In this document: piece by piece, positions 1 through 11,617 of the stretch
How the letters are laid out: the number at the start of each line of letters is the position of its first letter
Numbering within the stretch: the first letter of the stretch is position 1
Assembly (NCBI GenBank): GCA_948567375.1
Contig: OX419762.1
Location: forward strand, 15,692,001-15,756,000
Reading direction: 5' to 3'
DNA from: Lunularia cruciata
Lineage: Eukaryota; Streptophyta; Marchantiopsida; Lunulariales; Lunulariaceae
Length of the DNA stretch: 64,000 bases
Notes under the pieces: model-generated
Database searches by the model: none
What the model saw: only the letters and a program-made list of their open reading frames with translations
Told to the model about the DNA's origin: nothing
Position numbers and translations under genes: made by a program

Positions 1-800
1 CCCTGGTGATTCTACATGAGTCGTTGTATAATCCAAGGATCGAAACCTTCTACTAAGTACCTACTGTAGAATCTTTGGCACCAACGAGATATACTGACAT
101 GCACGTCGACGCAGGTTAAAACCATCTGGAGGGTAATCTGACAAACTGTATACAGGGATCTATACTAACCCATGAGTTTCTGGAGACTTGATAATTTGTT
201 CAATATGTGAATCTCAATGGGTCCTAAACACTCACCCTCTCCTTTACCAGCGACCTTGAAATGTGTAGAGGTTTACAAATCCGTCTAGGGACATCTTACA
301 AGTAACTGGATTACAATCTTCAAAATCGGGGCATTGATAGAGGTTCCCGATTGTGAAGATTGCAGCTACTCAGCCTGTATCTATGATGTACAAACCACAT
401 CGTGGTGAAATATTGACAAATAGCTGCTTCGCATGATTGATCTACAGAGCACACAAGGGTTTGTGAAATATTCTTACATGCAGCTCACATGTTAGATCTA
501 CGAACTACTTCGGAGGTGAAGAGTAAGTAATAATAGCATGCTCCTATTGCTCATGCTAGAATACACACCACCTTTGTGATGAACTATCAACATGTTCGTC
601 CTTCAAAATTGCACTTGAGCATTGATGCTCTTTTATTCAAGTGCAACTATGCTGAAATTTTTTCACGTCTGTGAAACTTACATGACTGTGTACGTCAGAT
701 ACTAAGGCCCATATGCTTCGCTGCCTGATATCGGAACCGACTCACAGCTTCAAAATGGTTCATCTTGAAATCAATGAGGTCCTGGAGGTGTAGGAGAATG
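1..800. other. 3' flank of NPF copy 1, no gene recognised
   Basis: Downstream side of the minus-strand NPF gene. No coding region is supported. Two inverted repeats could form hairpins: an imperfect one at about 313-361 and a stronger one at about 609-643 (TTGCACTTGA paired with TCAAGTGCAA). The second lies 160-190 bp past the NPF stop codon and may fall in its 3' untranslated region. Confidence 0.35.
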
Positions 801-3480
801 CTATAGATTGCTCTTTGGTTGAGGCTCACCTTTTCCCAATCCAGAAGTACGCGAGTGCTCATTGACGTTGGTTTCTTGTCGATCTCGGAGAAGATCCTGA
901 AGCTTCTGAGGCTTCTGCCAGTCTGCACAATCTGCTAAAAGAGCCGTCGGTTGGGAGGATTGTTCTGGCTGCGGGTAGTCGACGAGGAGAGATCTGGCTT
1001 CACTAGAACCCTCTGGAGCACTAGTACTGGGCACTTGTTTATACAGGTGTAACCTTGATACAAGGACGTAAATGGAGAAATTGATTGCGGACATGCTAGC
1101 CAGCAACCAGTAGTACTTGTCCAGCCGACTTTCGTTGACATTTTTCTGGAGCCAACCGATGCTTCCTTTGGTTCCGGTGAAGCTGTTCACAGCAGTAACG
1201 ATAGCGTTACTGGAAAAGTATCCGACAGCAATCGTGCAGGCCATAAGAGAGGTGCCCATAGATTGCATGTTGTGTGGAGCCTCGGTGTAGAAGAACTCCA
1301 GCTGTCCGGGGTACACAAATGCTTCCCCTAAAGCAATGATGACATACTGTGGTACCACCCACCACATAGAGAATGGAAGCACTGTGAGAGGGTCATTTTC
1401 TAGGTGCATCTGTTTCACCACACCGAGCCGCTTCCTCTCCACCAAAGCAGCGACAACCATGGAAAGAAAAGGAGAGATCATCCCCACTCCTATTTTCTGC
1501 AAAACAGTCATTCCTTTTGCCTGGCCAGTAAACCGTCTCATTACTGGCAGAAAGAATCTGTCATACATGGGTAAGAATAGTATTATGGTCAAGTTAAAGA
1601 CAACCGACCCAACACTTCCTTGTGGAACTATGAAGCTTGGCCCCAAGGATCTGTCTGTGGTTGCTGCTTGAGCTACTCCGAACGTCGTAGCTTGCGCGAG
1701 GACAGTCCAGTAGAAGATTGTGAACAGCCATACTGGAAGTAATCTGAGCAGCATCTTCACATCCTCGACTTCAGAAATAGTGGCGTATCTCCACGGACTT
1801 AGCTTCTCTTTTGAATTGCCACTATACGTTATTGGTAGTTTTGCCGCTTTATCTAGAAATCTGCATCCGAAATGGTAATCATTCACTGACAATTTGCTAA
1901 AATTTTGGCAGATACGCAACGTTACAATGAAAAATCAAAATGAGCTATTTCTCTCTATGCAGAGAAAAAGGCATGGTAATGAGGTTATACAATCTCATTT
2001 AGTACTATATGAGAAGTGCATGTTACTCCTGGAGTAATCTGGAAGGGTGCTCTAAGAGAGGAAAATAGTTCCAAGTCTTCAAAACGACTTACCGCAAGCT
2101 CTTTGTCCGAATAGGAAATCTCTTCTCTCCCATACAGCGCAGATGATCATAATACTTAGACACCTCTTTTTCAGTTAGAGGTTCCAGATGCCAGTTATTG
2201 ATAGATGCAACAATGACCCTGGCGATGATAAAGAGAGGACTCCCCTTGGGAACCCTATACCTGAAGCGACGTCGTAAAGAGACGAGAAGGAGCACAGCCA
2301 GGAACATGATGATGATCAGAATGCCATAGCCCCAGTCCCAACCAACATTATCCTGTAAATAGATCAGCGAAGTTGCCGCTGTCAAGGAACCAATTGTCGT
2401 TGCCCAATAGAACCAAGTGAAGAAACGTGGTAGTTGCTGGCTCTCCTTAGGGTCGTCAGCTTCAAACTGATCAGCTCCAAACCCTGATCCAGTGGACTTC
2501 ACTCCACCAATTCCCAACGCTATTAAGTACAAGCCCACATAGATGGATGCGAGACCCCATCCGTGAACCGGCTTGCAGTTGGCAGGGTCGTGGCACTCAT
2601 CTTCTTGGTTATTGAGAGCCGGTATCACCACAGAGAAGACCATCGTCAGAAAACCCTGCAATCCGTTACGAAATAGAAAATGCTTAGCCATCAGAGTTGT
2701 AGGAGACGTTCCCCAAGATACTCTTCTCATGGGTTTACATAATCAGGCCCTCGAGACCAAACAAGTGATATGTGTACATGAACGTTGTAGGCCTTGAGAG
2801 CTTCAAATTTAAGCCCAGGTTTGAGGGTATACTTACAAGCATCTGAATAATGGCCGAGCCCATCAGGGTGAAGTACCGTCCCAGAAAGGTGTCAGCAACG
2901 AAACCTCCCAATAACGAAAACAGGAAAGAACTGCCCATAAAGTTCGTTACCATATTGGCAGCATATGGCAATGGGAGTTTCTTGTCTTGGACAAGGTAGG
3001 TCACAATATTGAACTGCGCTCCAGATGTGGCCACCTTCTCAGTAACCTCGATTGCTGCATTATATCAAAGTCGGAAGAGACAGTTGTAAGAATATGCATC
3101 ATATTCCGATGCTCAATTCTCAGAACGGATTCAGCCGGGATGCATGATTGAATGGAAGGAGATTTGCATACCACATATGTAAGGAGTGATGCTCCATCCT
3201 CCAGTGCAGGCCTTGTTGGCTGGTCGCCCTTTATAGTCCACGGTTCCATCGTATGTTCTGAGCTTCGCGTGCTCTTCAAAATCAGCAGCTCTCCCTGGAT
3301 CAATCTTGGGCTGCCAGATTTACGGGCAAAAGACATTGGTACAAAATTAGACTGCAAAATAAGCTCTCTTGCACTCCATAAATCATGAAGCTTCAATAGC
3401 ACTTAATGTCATGCAGGACTAGCTACATTGTTAGCGGTTGTACAAACCTTGGATAATAAAGGCGCACTAGCGGACTCCAT
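801..3480 (-). CDS. NPF (NRT1/PTR family) proton-coupled transporter, copy 1, five exons
   Basis: Predicted plasma- or endomembrane transporter of the major facilitator superfamily; NPF members move nitrate, peptides, hormones or other solutes with protons. Exons on the minus strand: 3480-3448, 3310-3172, 3054-2837, 2655-2093 and 1860-801. All introns are GT-AG and phases are consistent, giving about 670 residues, somewhat longer than the usual 550-620. Visible motifs: GTVDYKG before a GGW segment, an EVTEK version of the proton-coupling ExxE[K/R] motif in TM1, LPLPYAANMVTNFMG, LLGGFVADTFLGRY, the family signature FGADQFE, FFTWFYWATTIGSL, FLDKAA opening the second half, and LGEAFVYPGQLEFFYTEAP in the C-terminal half. 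The short first exon (MESASAPLLSK) is the least certain part. Substrate cannot be told from sequence. Paralogue of the gene at 49,027-51,916. I see no disabling mutation. Confidence 0.88.
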
Positions 3481-4959
3481 GATGACAAACAGCCGAAATT
3501 TGAATTTGTTGGTTTCAATGAAAGCAATAAACCCGAACTTTGGTGAAGGCAGAACCTTGTGAAAGTTCAGATACACAATCAAATTGTGCACTTGATTGCT
3601 TCCAACACTCCTACATCATGTCTATAACTCACAGCTTGAGTATCTACATTGTGATATACATTGCGTACTATACAGCTCCAGACTACCATTATATGGAGTC
3701 GAAAACAAGTTTCTATGGAAATGTACGTCCCCAGTTTTGGAGATAGATTGTACAAGGTGTAACATATGCATGGACATCCGTTTATACAAAGTAATGAGAC
3801 CAGTGACCTGATCAGAAGACGACTGCGGCTATACTAAGTTACAAAGACTGTTCATGTTCAGCACTGAGCTACCAAATTGACAGACCCAGAGAGTTGGAAG
3901 AAAATGTACAGGAATGAACTCCACTCGAAATATACAGGGGAACTGAAACACTCCAAGAGACAGAAAGATATTTTTACAATGACGAAACCGAGAATTGCGT
4001 CTTCAAGATCTTACAAATTTACATCATATATCATGAGCCAAAATCCGGAGCAGAGAGCGCTCGGGACTTCGCAATAAGAAACGTGCAAATGTGAGAGGGA
4101 AGAAGAAAGTCGAGAAAGAATGCAAGTGCCCACCCCAGTAAGAAGAAACAAGAGAAAGAAAAGCAAGAGAGAGTAGGGAGAAAGATGGATGTTTCCCGAC
4201 TACAAACATTAAACCGAAAGTGGAAATAATGAAGAGCGAAATCACACGAGAAGAAGCAGCAGGTGAGGAATGATAAGACAAGTCGAGGACAAAGTAGAGG
4301 GTAGGAGTGGAGAGGGTGGAAAAAGGAGAAAAAGTGGAGGGGAAGGATTGAGTGGGGATGCCAGAGGTTAAAACGACCCAGCAGACAGACCCTGTAGCCA
4401 AACATGACGGTCGAAATGATGGAATAATTCGCGCAGGACAGGCCGGAAGGAGGTGGTTTAGAGCATGACCAGCGCTGGAGAGAATCTTGCAGTACTGTAC
4501 TCCTCATTGTTCACTGTAGATTGATCGTTTACCAACAATGCGGGGACTACTGCATGCATTCCTAGCCCCAGGTCAAATCTTACAGTCTCCACCCTCGACT
4601 GGTTTTTCTTAACACCTACTTTGCAGAGGCAAGGATTCTTGGGGCATTTAGATATCAATAAAATACACATGCCCTCGGACGTGGGCAGGGATCTGGTTGT
4701 CAGACCCACCTTCAAGGCTGGACTCCTATGTCTAAAATTCTAAAACAGGCAAAAATCTGGATCCATAACACAAACGACTCACGCTGGAGAATCAGTCTCA
4801 AAAAATATGCGTAAAACATTCCAACACTGTGGTGTACCCAACCACAACACAACAAAAATCGAACACTACATATCAATGCTTACTACATTCTCATTCCTCG
4901 CTCTTATTTTAATCCCTTTCACATCTTTCATAGGTGATAATCTCCCTCAGCTTTCTACA
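3481..4959. other. upstream region of NPF copy 1, no gene recognised
   Basis: This stretch precedes the first exon of the minus-strand NPF gene and probably contains its promoter and 5' untranslated region. Open frames here are short, low-complexity and match no family I recognise. A purine-rich tract lies at about 4,080-4,350. Confidence 0.3.
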
Positions 4960-5390
4960 CACGATGCAAAAAGGAGACCACATAGAACACAAGAAGGATG
5001 GACAAGGGAGAGACTAAAGAGGTAGAATGAGACTAGACTCCAGTAGTATTGATATGAGAAATCTGCCCTACCACACTTAAGATCTCCAAACTATGCAAGT
5101 CATAAGATCTATATACTATTGGAGCATTCGAAAAGAAATCACCTAGAGTGATTACTCTCTTGTGGATTGCACTAGCCAGTGCTCTCTATAGAGCATTGGA
5201 CATACATTATCCAAAATATGAGAGTGAGAGTGGTACCCCGGCGGACGTACTACATACACAATCCCCATGCACTCCTCCACAAAGATGTCTAATGCCATGT
5301 CCATTGCTCCATATAATTCCAAAGCTAGAAGTACAAAGAGATGACCTCACCGCATACCCTGAATACTTAAAAAACTTACATGCTATTATT
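4960..5390 (-). mobile_element. 3' fragment of the R2-like non-LTR retrotransposon
   Basis: Sequence matches the 3' end of the minus-strand copy at 40,329-44,770: the 3' untranslated motif near 4,970-5,050 and the end of the endonuclease-side ORF at about 5,060-5,385. In translation the conserved string GVPLSLSYF is readable, with frameshifts around it. Only the last ~430 bp is present, the typical 5' truncation of a target-primed retrotransposon. Dead copy. Confidence 0.75.
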
Positions 5391-6312
5391 CCTCTCACAA
5401 CCTATCCAAGATAACGAATAATCATTCCCTCCAAAACTAAAATTAACAAAGCAATCTACCGTTGATCCCTTTAAAGAGACAGCGAACTCTAGCGATAGAG
5501 TCCAATAAGTAATTATTGAGCCTCCTTCATCCCATCTGAAGAGAGAACACAAGGAAACGAAAGAAGACAAGAAGTTTGATCGTTACGAAACCACTTTCCA
5601 CTGATCGACCACCTTCCGGTTTTGTCTTCTGGGACGGAGTACAAAGGCTGTCACCGGTGAGTTCTGACAGTCTCAGCTCTGTCCTCCAGTCCAGAACACG
5701 AGCGGTTTCAGTTGCATTCGCCCCGAGGTTTCATTTGTCTACCAGTAAAGGCATATAGCCGTAGAATATGTTTTTTAACCCGACCCGTAACCTTTTACGG
5801 TTACGTTTAGGCGATGGGGTGTCTTCATTCATAAAATATTTCTGATTTTTTTTAATCTAAACATTAATGTTGTATGGATACTCGCAACTCTGTAACTGAA
5901 ACCTCCATTGTAACTGCGTTTCAATCTTTTGGTTTTACGACAGCTACTTTCCGTCCAGAAAGTGCATCTTAAATAACCGCCTCAAATTGGGGCAGTGATG
6001 AAGAAAAACTCAATAACCGGATATTAGAGGTTTTCAGTTATGAGTAAACCTATCAGTGTAGGTTACAAGGCAAACTACTCGATCTGTAGTGAGACACGCC
6101 GTGTCGCCCAAGAAATCAGAACAATGAACATGCACATTACATAAACTATATATCCTTAACCTGTTCGAGAATTTGTGTGTTTAGTAGTTTAATTTGGTGT
6201 TTAGCTTACTCTAGATTATCAAGGACAGGTTAAATTAAATCAGGAATTTTAAAGAGTTCCATCCACTGGAAAAAATTAGAAAATATGGACTGTTTCACCC
6301 TCTGGAAAGAAT
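5391..6312. other. no gene recognised
   Basis: No supported coding region, RNA gene or repeat copy. Composition becomes AT-rich towards the 120-bp tandem repeat that follows. Confidence 0.3.
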
Positions 6313-6655
6313 TCAGAAATATTAATTCATAATTAAGACTCAAAACTAAGAGAAAAATATGCGAAAGTTAGAATTACACATATTTAACTCTAGTTCAAAA
6401 TTCTAGATAATTGTTGAGGGTATCTAAATAAGATAGAAATATTGATTCATAATTAAGACTCAAAAGTAAGAGAATAATGGTCTAAAGTTATGATTACACA
6501 TATTTAACTCTAGTTCAAAATTTTAAATGATTGTTGAGGGTATCTAAATGAGGTAGAAATATTGATTCAAAATTAAGACTCGAAACTAAGAGAAAAATGG
6601 TCTAAAATCATGATTGCACATATTTAACTCTACTGTAGTTCAAAAATTTGAATTA
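6313..6655. repeat. 120-bp tandem repeat, about 2.8 units
   Basis: Three successive units begin near 6,316, 6,436 and 6,556 with AGAAATATTGATTCATAATT-like sequence, each containing CACATATTTAACTCTAGTTC and a TTGTTGAGGGTATCTAAAT segment. The period is 120 bp and unit similarity is high by eye. AT-rich, non-coding. Confidence 0.85.
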
Positions 6656-8104
6656 TAAGAAATGTTGAGAATGTTTATCTTTTGGAACATCTAGCGAAGA
6701 ACCTTCCAGAGAAATAAATGTCACAAGAGGATCTTTTTTCCAAGATACAACTAGTAGCAACTCTATTTGTTATGGTTATATACTCAGAGTTTAAATAATA
6801 ATTAAATTCCTGATAAAAATAAAGGGAAATAATGTCTTGCAGTTGTAAATCGGTTTGAACTTATGATTTAAGTGTAAAGATTGATCACCATGTTATACAA
6901 GTGCAATCACAACGGTCGAACTGTGATAATCTGCTTTGGATTTATTCAAAAAAGAACTTGATTTGCGTTTTCTAAATGCTATCCTTGCCTTATGTACTTG
7001 GCAGATGTGTATTGATTTAAGTAAATACTTTGTGTGTTGATTTGAATTACGGTATTTTAGTTCTTTTGATTTCTGGAAGTTTGTTCCTGTTAACCATTAT
7101 CGACCCTATGATGAGACATGAACATTAAAATGTGATATTATTTCTGTGTTCGTATCACGTTACTCTTGCATCTCGGTATTCCACGGCTTAGTTTTCCGTT
7201 TCCAAATCTGCAATTTCGTCTGCCCCAGAACGGAGACTGACGGAGAAATGGACGGATGTGCGACTGCCGAGCACACAGAAATTTGCGCAATGGGAACGGC
7301 AGTCCATTGCGTTAGAGGCCTGGAACAAATCGCTGATATGTCCCCTCCTGGTCGGGATGCATGACACAACGAAGGGGTTTCAATTAGAGATTTATGGATA
7401 TCCATCATATATTAGGGATTGGATTTTAAAGAATTATGGACACATGGGTGGTCCATTTGGTGAGTGAGTACCCATAGCTGTCAAGAGCAAAAGGTTACCT
7501 TTTACGAGTTTGGTTATATTTTACGGTTGCGGGCCCTTTACCAGTAAAATATAGAACCTCGGGCCGCATGCACTACCCTAAATCTATAATTGAAACCCCC
7601 TATTCTTTTGGACTTTTCTCCTCTTGTACATCAATCAAAGACTATAAACTATTGTGCTCTTTTGGTGCAGCGGGATCATTATCTCATTACGTCTCAATAC
7701 ATTTTCTTGTTTTATTTTCAAATTTTATTGGGCTATTTATGCACACTGTTCAACATTTATGTGACATAGTTCAGCGGTATGTTTAGGGATCCTTTTCTTT
7801 ATTTATCAAATATATAAAGAGGATTTTATATTTTATTTTTTATTTTTTATTTTTATTTTTATTTTTATTTTTATTTTTTACATATTCAAAAAAATGTATT
7901 CGCTTTATATGCTTTGCTTTAGCACAATAGTTCTATGGGATATTCACTCTTTTCTTCTTAGACCTTGTGCTTGCGCTTCCCACTTTTATACTTTTTGATC
8001 CAGTATGTTGTGTTTTCTTTTCCCCTTGGGATGTATCATTTGATTAGATTTTCACACTTGTGCTAATATGAACATTGTAGTGATGAAGTACCTGAAAGTC
8101 ATTC
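6656..8104. other. AT-rich intergenic sequence with a simple repeat
   Basis: No gene is supported. A (TTTTTA)n-like low-complexity run lies at about 7,826-7,882. Short open frames around 7,146-7,470 overlap on both strands and resemble nothing I know. Confidence 0.35.
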
Positions 8105-10060
8105 CACTTTGAAGGTGTTTTGGAGTAATGACATTAAGCTTCTGAAGTCTGTGGTACTAAGGAATTTGCAGAGACGAGTATGCTGCAAATGCAAGGTATG
8201 GAGCCCACGTGCAGTTCTCACTCCCTCAGTCCACTTGAGTTCAATTCCCAACAGAAGGTGTGAGAATGTTAGGCTCTCCACTATGAGTTGAGGAGTACTA
8301 TAGCACATTCATATTTGACACATTAGTGCAGTCTATAGCCCATGTTCACTTGCTCACTAGGTTGGGGAATGCACATGCAGCCTATTACATCTTCGTATGT
8401 AGCTATCTCTCCTGAGCCTCCTTTCTAGCTCGTACATACCCTCCCATAGAGGCACTTCTGCCACACTTACACACTTTTGACAACACCATATACCATACCT
8501 TCTCCACTCTCTTAGGGCCATGTTTGCTCCACAACTAACAAGGGAGTGGTATAGGCTACAAATAGCTCTGCTGGTAGTTATGGGAGGATATGGTCTCATA
8601 CTGCAAGAGATCATTGCACCAACAGCCTTTATAGGTGCATGGGCTTTATTGGGCTTGCGTTTAGCTGATAGGTTCTTACATCATGGTCGTTCCTTTCTTT
8701 TGGCACCTATCATGATAGTAGATTCAAGTACTTGTGATTTTCAAACTTACCTACGGTTGGCTTGTGATCTTTTACCAAGTCCTACACTATAGCACTCCCA
8801 ACATTTCCCGACTTGTTACAATAGACTCTAGGAAGATTCAGGTAGACATTAGTGAGTGTATGCACACCCACACCCTCACCAACATCCTCATTGATGCACC
8901 ACTTTTTGATAGAGCTAGGATTCTTTCTTGTGGAGGGAAAGGCTCCAAAGCTTGACTCCATACCTCCCCTTTGATAGAGGATTTTTGTTTCACATTTGAG
9001 GAGTTCTCCACTATGCTCCACTTATGTTTAGGTCTCCCTCATCCAACCTTGCTAGGGCTTCCAAACCGAAGCGCTTGTGGTTCCACATATGGCATACATC
9101 TATTATGGTGTGTTATATGCAAAGAGACCACTAGAGTTCATGATACCATCCGAGATACAATGGCTCAACTCTTTTGATCCATGCAATCCCAAGTACAAAT
9201 TGAGTAGTTGTTGGATTTACCAAGACCATCTCCATGCAAAGTAAGATCAGATATCCTCACATTCATAAAAGGTTGCCGTACTTTGTATGATGTGGTGGTT
9301 GTGAACCCCTTATGGTTAGAGACACTAGCATGTTGTAATACCAAGAGCTAGCCATATGATCTCGATATGAAATTTGGTTTGGTAACATCTCAAATGATGT
9401 TATACATGATGGTCAAAATAGATCAGATAGAAATATCATCAAAAGAGTACTTCTACTAATAGGTCAAAAACCGCAATAGACTTGAAAACCTTAGAACCAA
9501 TCGCTAGACATATGATTTAAAGGTGAGAATTGGTTTGGTAACATCTGGAAGGATGTTACACATGATGGACTAAAAGATCAAAAAGAGGTATCACCAAAAG
9601 GGGACTTCTACCAATAGAATAGGAACTGAAATATGCTTGAAATCTTTGAAGGCAATTTTGGAGGCCTAAACGGATGAATTAGGCCTCAAAAATGTGTAAA
9701 TTGATGACATGTCACCTATCTGTGTGCCTAATCCTATGGTGGAGCTTCCTTGGAGGAGATCCTCTTTGTCTATATAATAAAGAGAAGGTGCTCCTTTGGG
9801 AGCATCTAATGTTTGAGTGTGAAATCTATATTTTCTCTCTTCTCTTGTCCTTGGAGTATTATACATGTACAAGCATTTAGGCAGGAGTAGTGGCATTTAT
9901 TGTAGCTCAAGGAAAGGAGGATCATTATGCACCTCAGCTCGCATCAGATACCTTCATCACCCTTTTGATGAACTACTTAGGAAAGTAGCACAAGGTTCTC
10001 CATAGAGGAGAGGGACAATGGCTATCTCCCAAGCCATGCTCACCTCCTACTTTTGAGAGA
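8105..10060 (+). mobile_element. old, diverged R2-like retrotransposon fragment, split by a solo LTR
   Basis: Broken translations align in order with the C-terminal half of the R2-like protein at 57,986-61,385: a KCKVWSP segment (about 8,190), HLLTRLGNAHAAYYIF (about 8,350), GGYGLILQEIIAPTAFIGAW (about 8,585), a CGSTYG...HDTIRD finger region (about 9,085-9,165) and an RSDILTF...DVVVVNP endonuclease core (about 9,245-9,315). Reading resumes after the solo LTR at 9,334-9,863. Many stops and frameshifts and low identity mark it as much older than the two long copies. Confidence 0.75.
9334..9863 (+). mobile_element. solo LTR, TGTAATA family, inserted in the old R2-like copy
   Basis: Begins TGTAATACC and ends GTATTATA, and is flanked by the perfect 5-bp direct repeat CATGT (9,329-9,333 and 9,864-9,868), which supports integrase-mediated insertion. 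It contains a TATA-like promoter sequence, TCTATATAATAAAG, at about 9,769-9,782. It lacks part of the sequence present in the 733-bp copy at 42,095-42,827. No internal region remains, so it is a solo LTR left by recombination. It interrupts the endonuclease region of the surrounding non-LTR element and is therefore younger. Confidence 0.85.
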
Positions 10061-10734
10061 GAGTCTCAATCACACTCTAAACTCTAAACTTCACTTCATA
10101 CATGAGTTGTAGCCATTGAAATGCCCACCACACCTAGGTCCTCCTCCCTTACCTACCAAATATACCTTTAGAGGACCTCTATCACATGGTCAAATAGTAG
10201 TTTTTGGGTTGCTTTATGGCTTCTTTCTTTCCTATGTGATGTGGTTTTGGTTGTTTTGGTGGTCTTGATCTTGCTGTGGTGTGTGTTCCATTCTTTGAGC
10301 TCCATTCTTGATTTCCACTTGGCACTTTTTGGCACTCTTTACTCCTTCTTTTTCTTCCTATGGGAAATATATTTTTGTGTGGTGTGGTACTAAAACAAAA
10401 TTTCCAAATTATAGTGGAGTAGTGCTCATTATCATTATTATCAAGCACTATTCCACCAAGTACTAACTAAAATGAGCCAGTATTAGTTAGTAGCTATATA
10501 TATTATCTTATGTTTAGAATGACGGCCCCTTATTGAGAAAAAATTATTTTCATCTGCTGCCATTATGAGGATCTAGTTATGAGTCATTGTAGATAGGTAT
10601 TATGGGTAAATGAATGGCAGTTGATTATTTTTTATTATTCAGATCAATTAAGGTTTTTGTTGAAATGACCATAAACATGAGCATGAGCAAACTAGAGGAA
10701 AGGTAGCACAAAATTTCCAATTTGACAAAGTGAA
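10061..10734. other. no gene recognised
   Basis: Possibly the decayed 3' end of the flanking R2-like copy plus unrelated sequence. I see no coding region or structured element. Confidence 0.3.
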
Positions 10735-10860
10735 AGGTGACCACATAAGATAACAAGGAGGATAGGAAGACCCTATCGAGCAAAGCCTTACAAGGATAAA
10801 ACACAAGAGGTAAAATGGGGCTAAGCCCAAATAGTATCTATATTAAAATCTATCTTATAT
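10735..10860 (-). mobile_element. short 3'-end fragment of the R2-like element
   Basis: Contains the family's 3' untranslated sequence: ACCACATAAGA, GGAAGACCCTATCGAG, then ATGGGGCTAAGCCC followed by the start of the reversed C-terminal coding end. It matches 40,331-40,450 and the reverse complement of 61,370-61,470. Severely 5'-truncated. Confidence 0.65.
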
Positions 10861-11099
10861 TTGACAAAGTAGGCCAACATATTCTAGCCCAGACATGTTA
10901 AGTACAGAATTCTACACTATTATTTAGTATTCATTCTTTTCTTACTCAAAATAAAGGGGCCTTCAAACTTAATATTGATCAGTTCTTGGGAAGTTTTTCT
11001 CAATCCTAGCAAATTACAATAATGAAATAAAAAGTTAGCGGAGTATTAGCGTGTTGCTAACTTGTCCAATAAACACCCAGAGTCAATGACCATATACAT

Positions 11100-11617
11100 A
11101 GGTTAAATAGAGGTTAGATAGAGTTGTCACCAAAAAGAGTACTTCCACTAATAAGGCAGGAGCCAAAAACATCCTAAAAACTTCAAAGCCAATTTTGAAG
11201 GCCTAAAGGGATGAATGAGGCCTCAAAATAGAATGATTCCCTATCCACATTTAGAATAAATTTGTCTTCTTACCCTTCTATTTGTCTTGTAGAGATCCTT
11301 CTAATGGTACCTTACCCATGTGATTCTGAACTTCCTATAGGAAGATTCTCTAAAGATTCCCTCTAGTCAAACTTGTTTAGCCAACCAAATAGGACAAGGA
11401 TTGACATATAACACATCCATGCAACTAATTTAAGGGTGGAGCTTGTTGACATGTCACAAATCCATGTATCTGATTCAAGGATGGAGCTTCTTTTGAGAGG
11501 ATTCTTTTTGTTGTATAATAAAGACAAGGTGTTCCTTTGGGGCCTCAAAATTGAGTGTTAAAGCTTTATGTTGAGGGTTTCTTCTCTTGAGGGTTCTCTT
11601 ATCCTCAAAATATTATA
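11100..11617 (+). mobile_element. degenerate LTR of the TGTAATA family
   Basis: Shares with the LTR at 9,334-9,863 the block GTACTTCCACTAATA, the AAGCCAATTTTGAAGGCCTAAA segment, the TTGTATAATAAAGACAAGGTG promoter-like region and the terminal TATTATA. The left boundary is unclear and no target duplication could be found. Confidence 0.65.

Noticed and set aside
1336..1671. Plus-strand open frame opposite NPF copy 1
   Set aside because: It is the antisense shadow of the conserved transporter exon; the minus-strand reading has the family motifs.
4024..4715. Minus-strand open frames upstream of NPF copy 1
   Set aside because: Low-complexity translation of a purine-rich tract, with no recognisable domain or homologous copy in the window.
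6313..6655. CRISPR-like array
   Set aside because: Units are contiguous 120-bp tandem copies without distinct spacers, and this is plant nuclear DNA.
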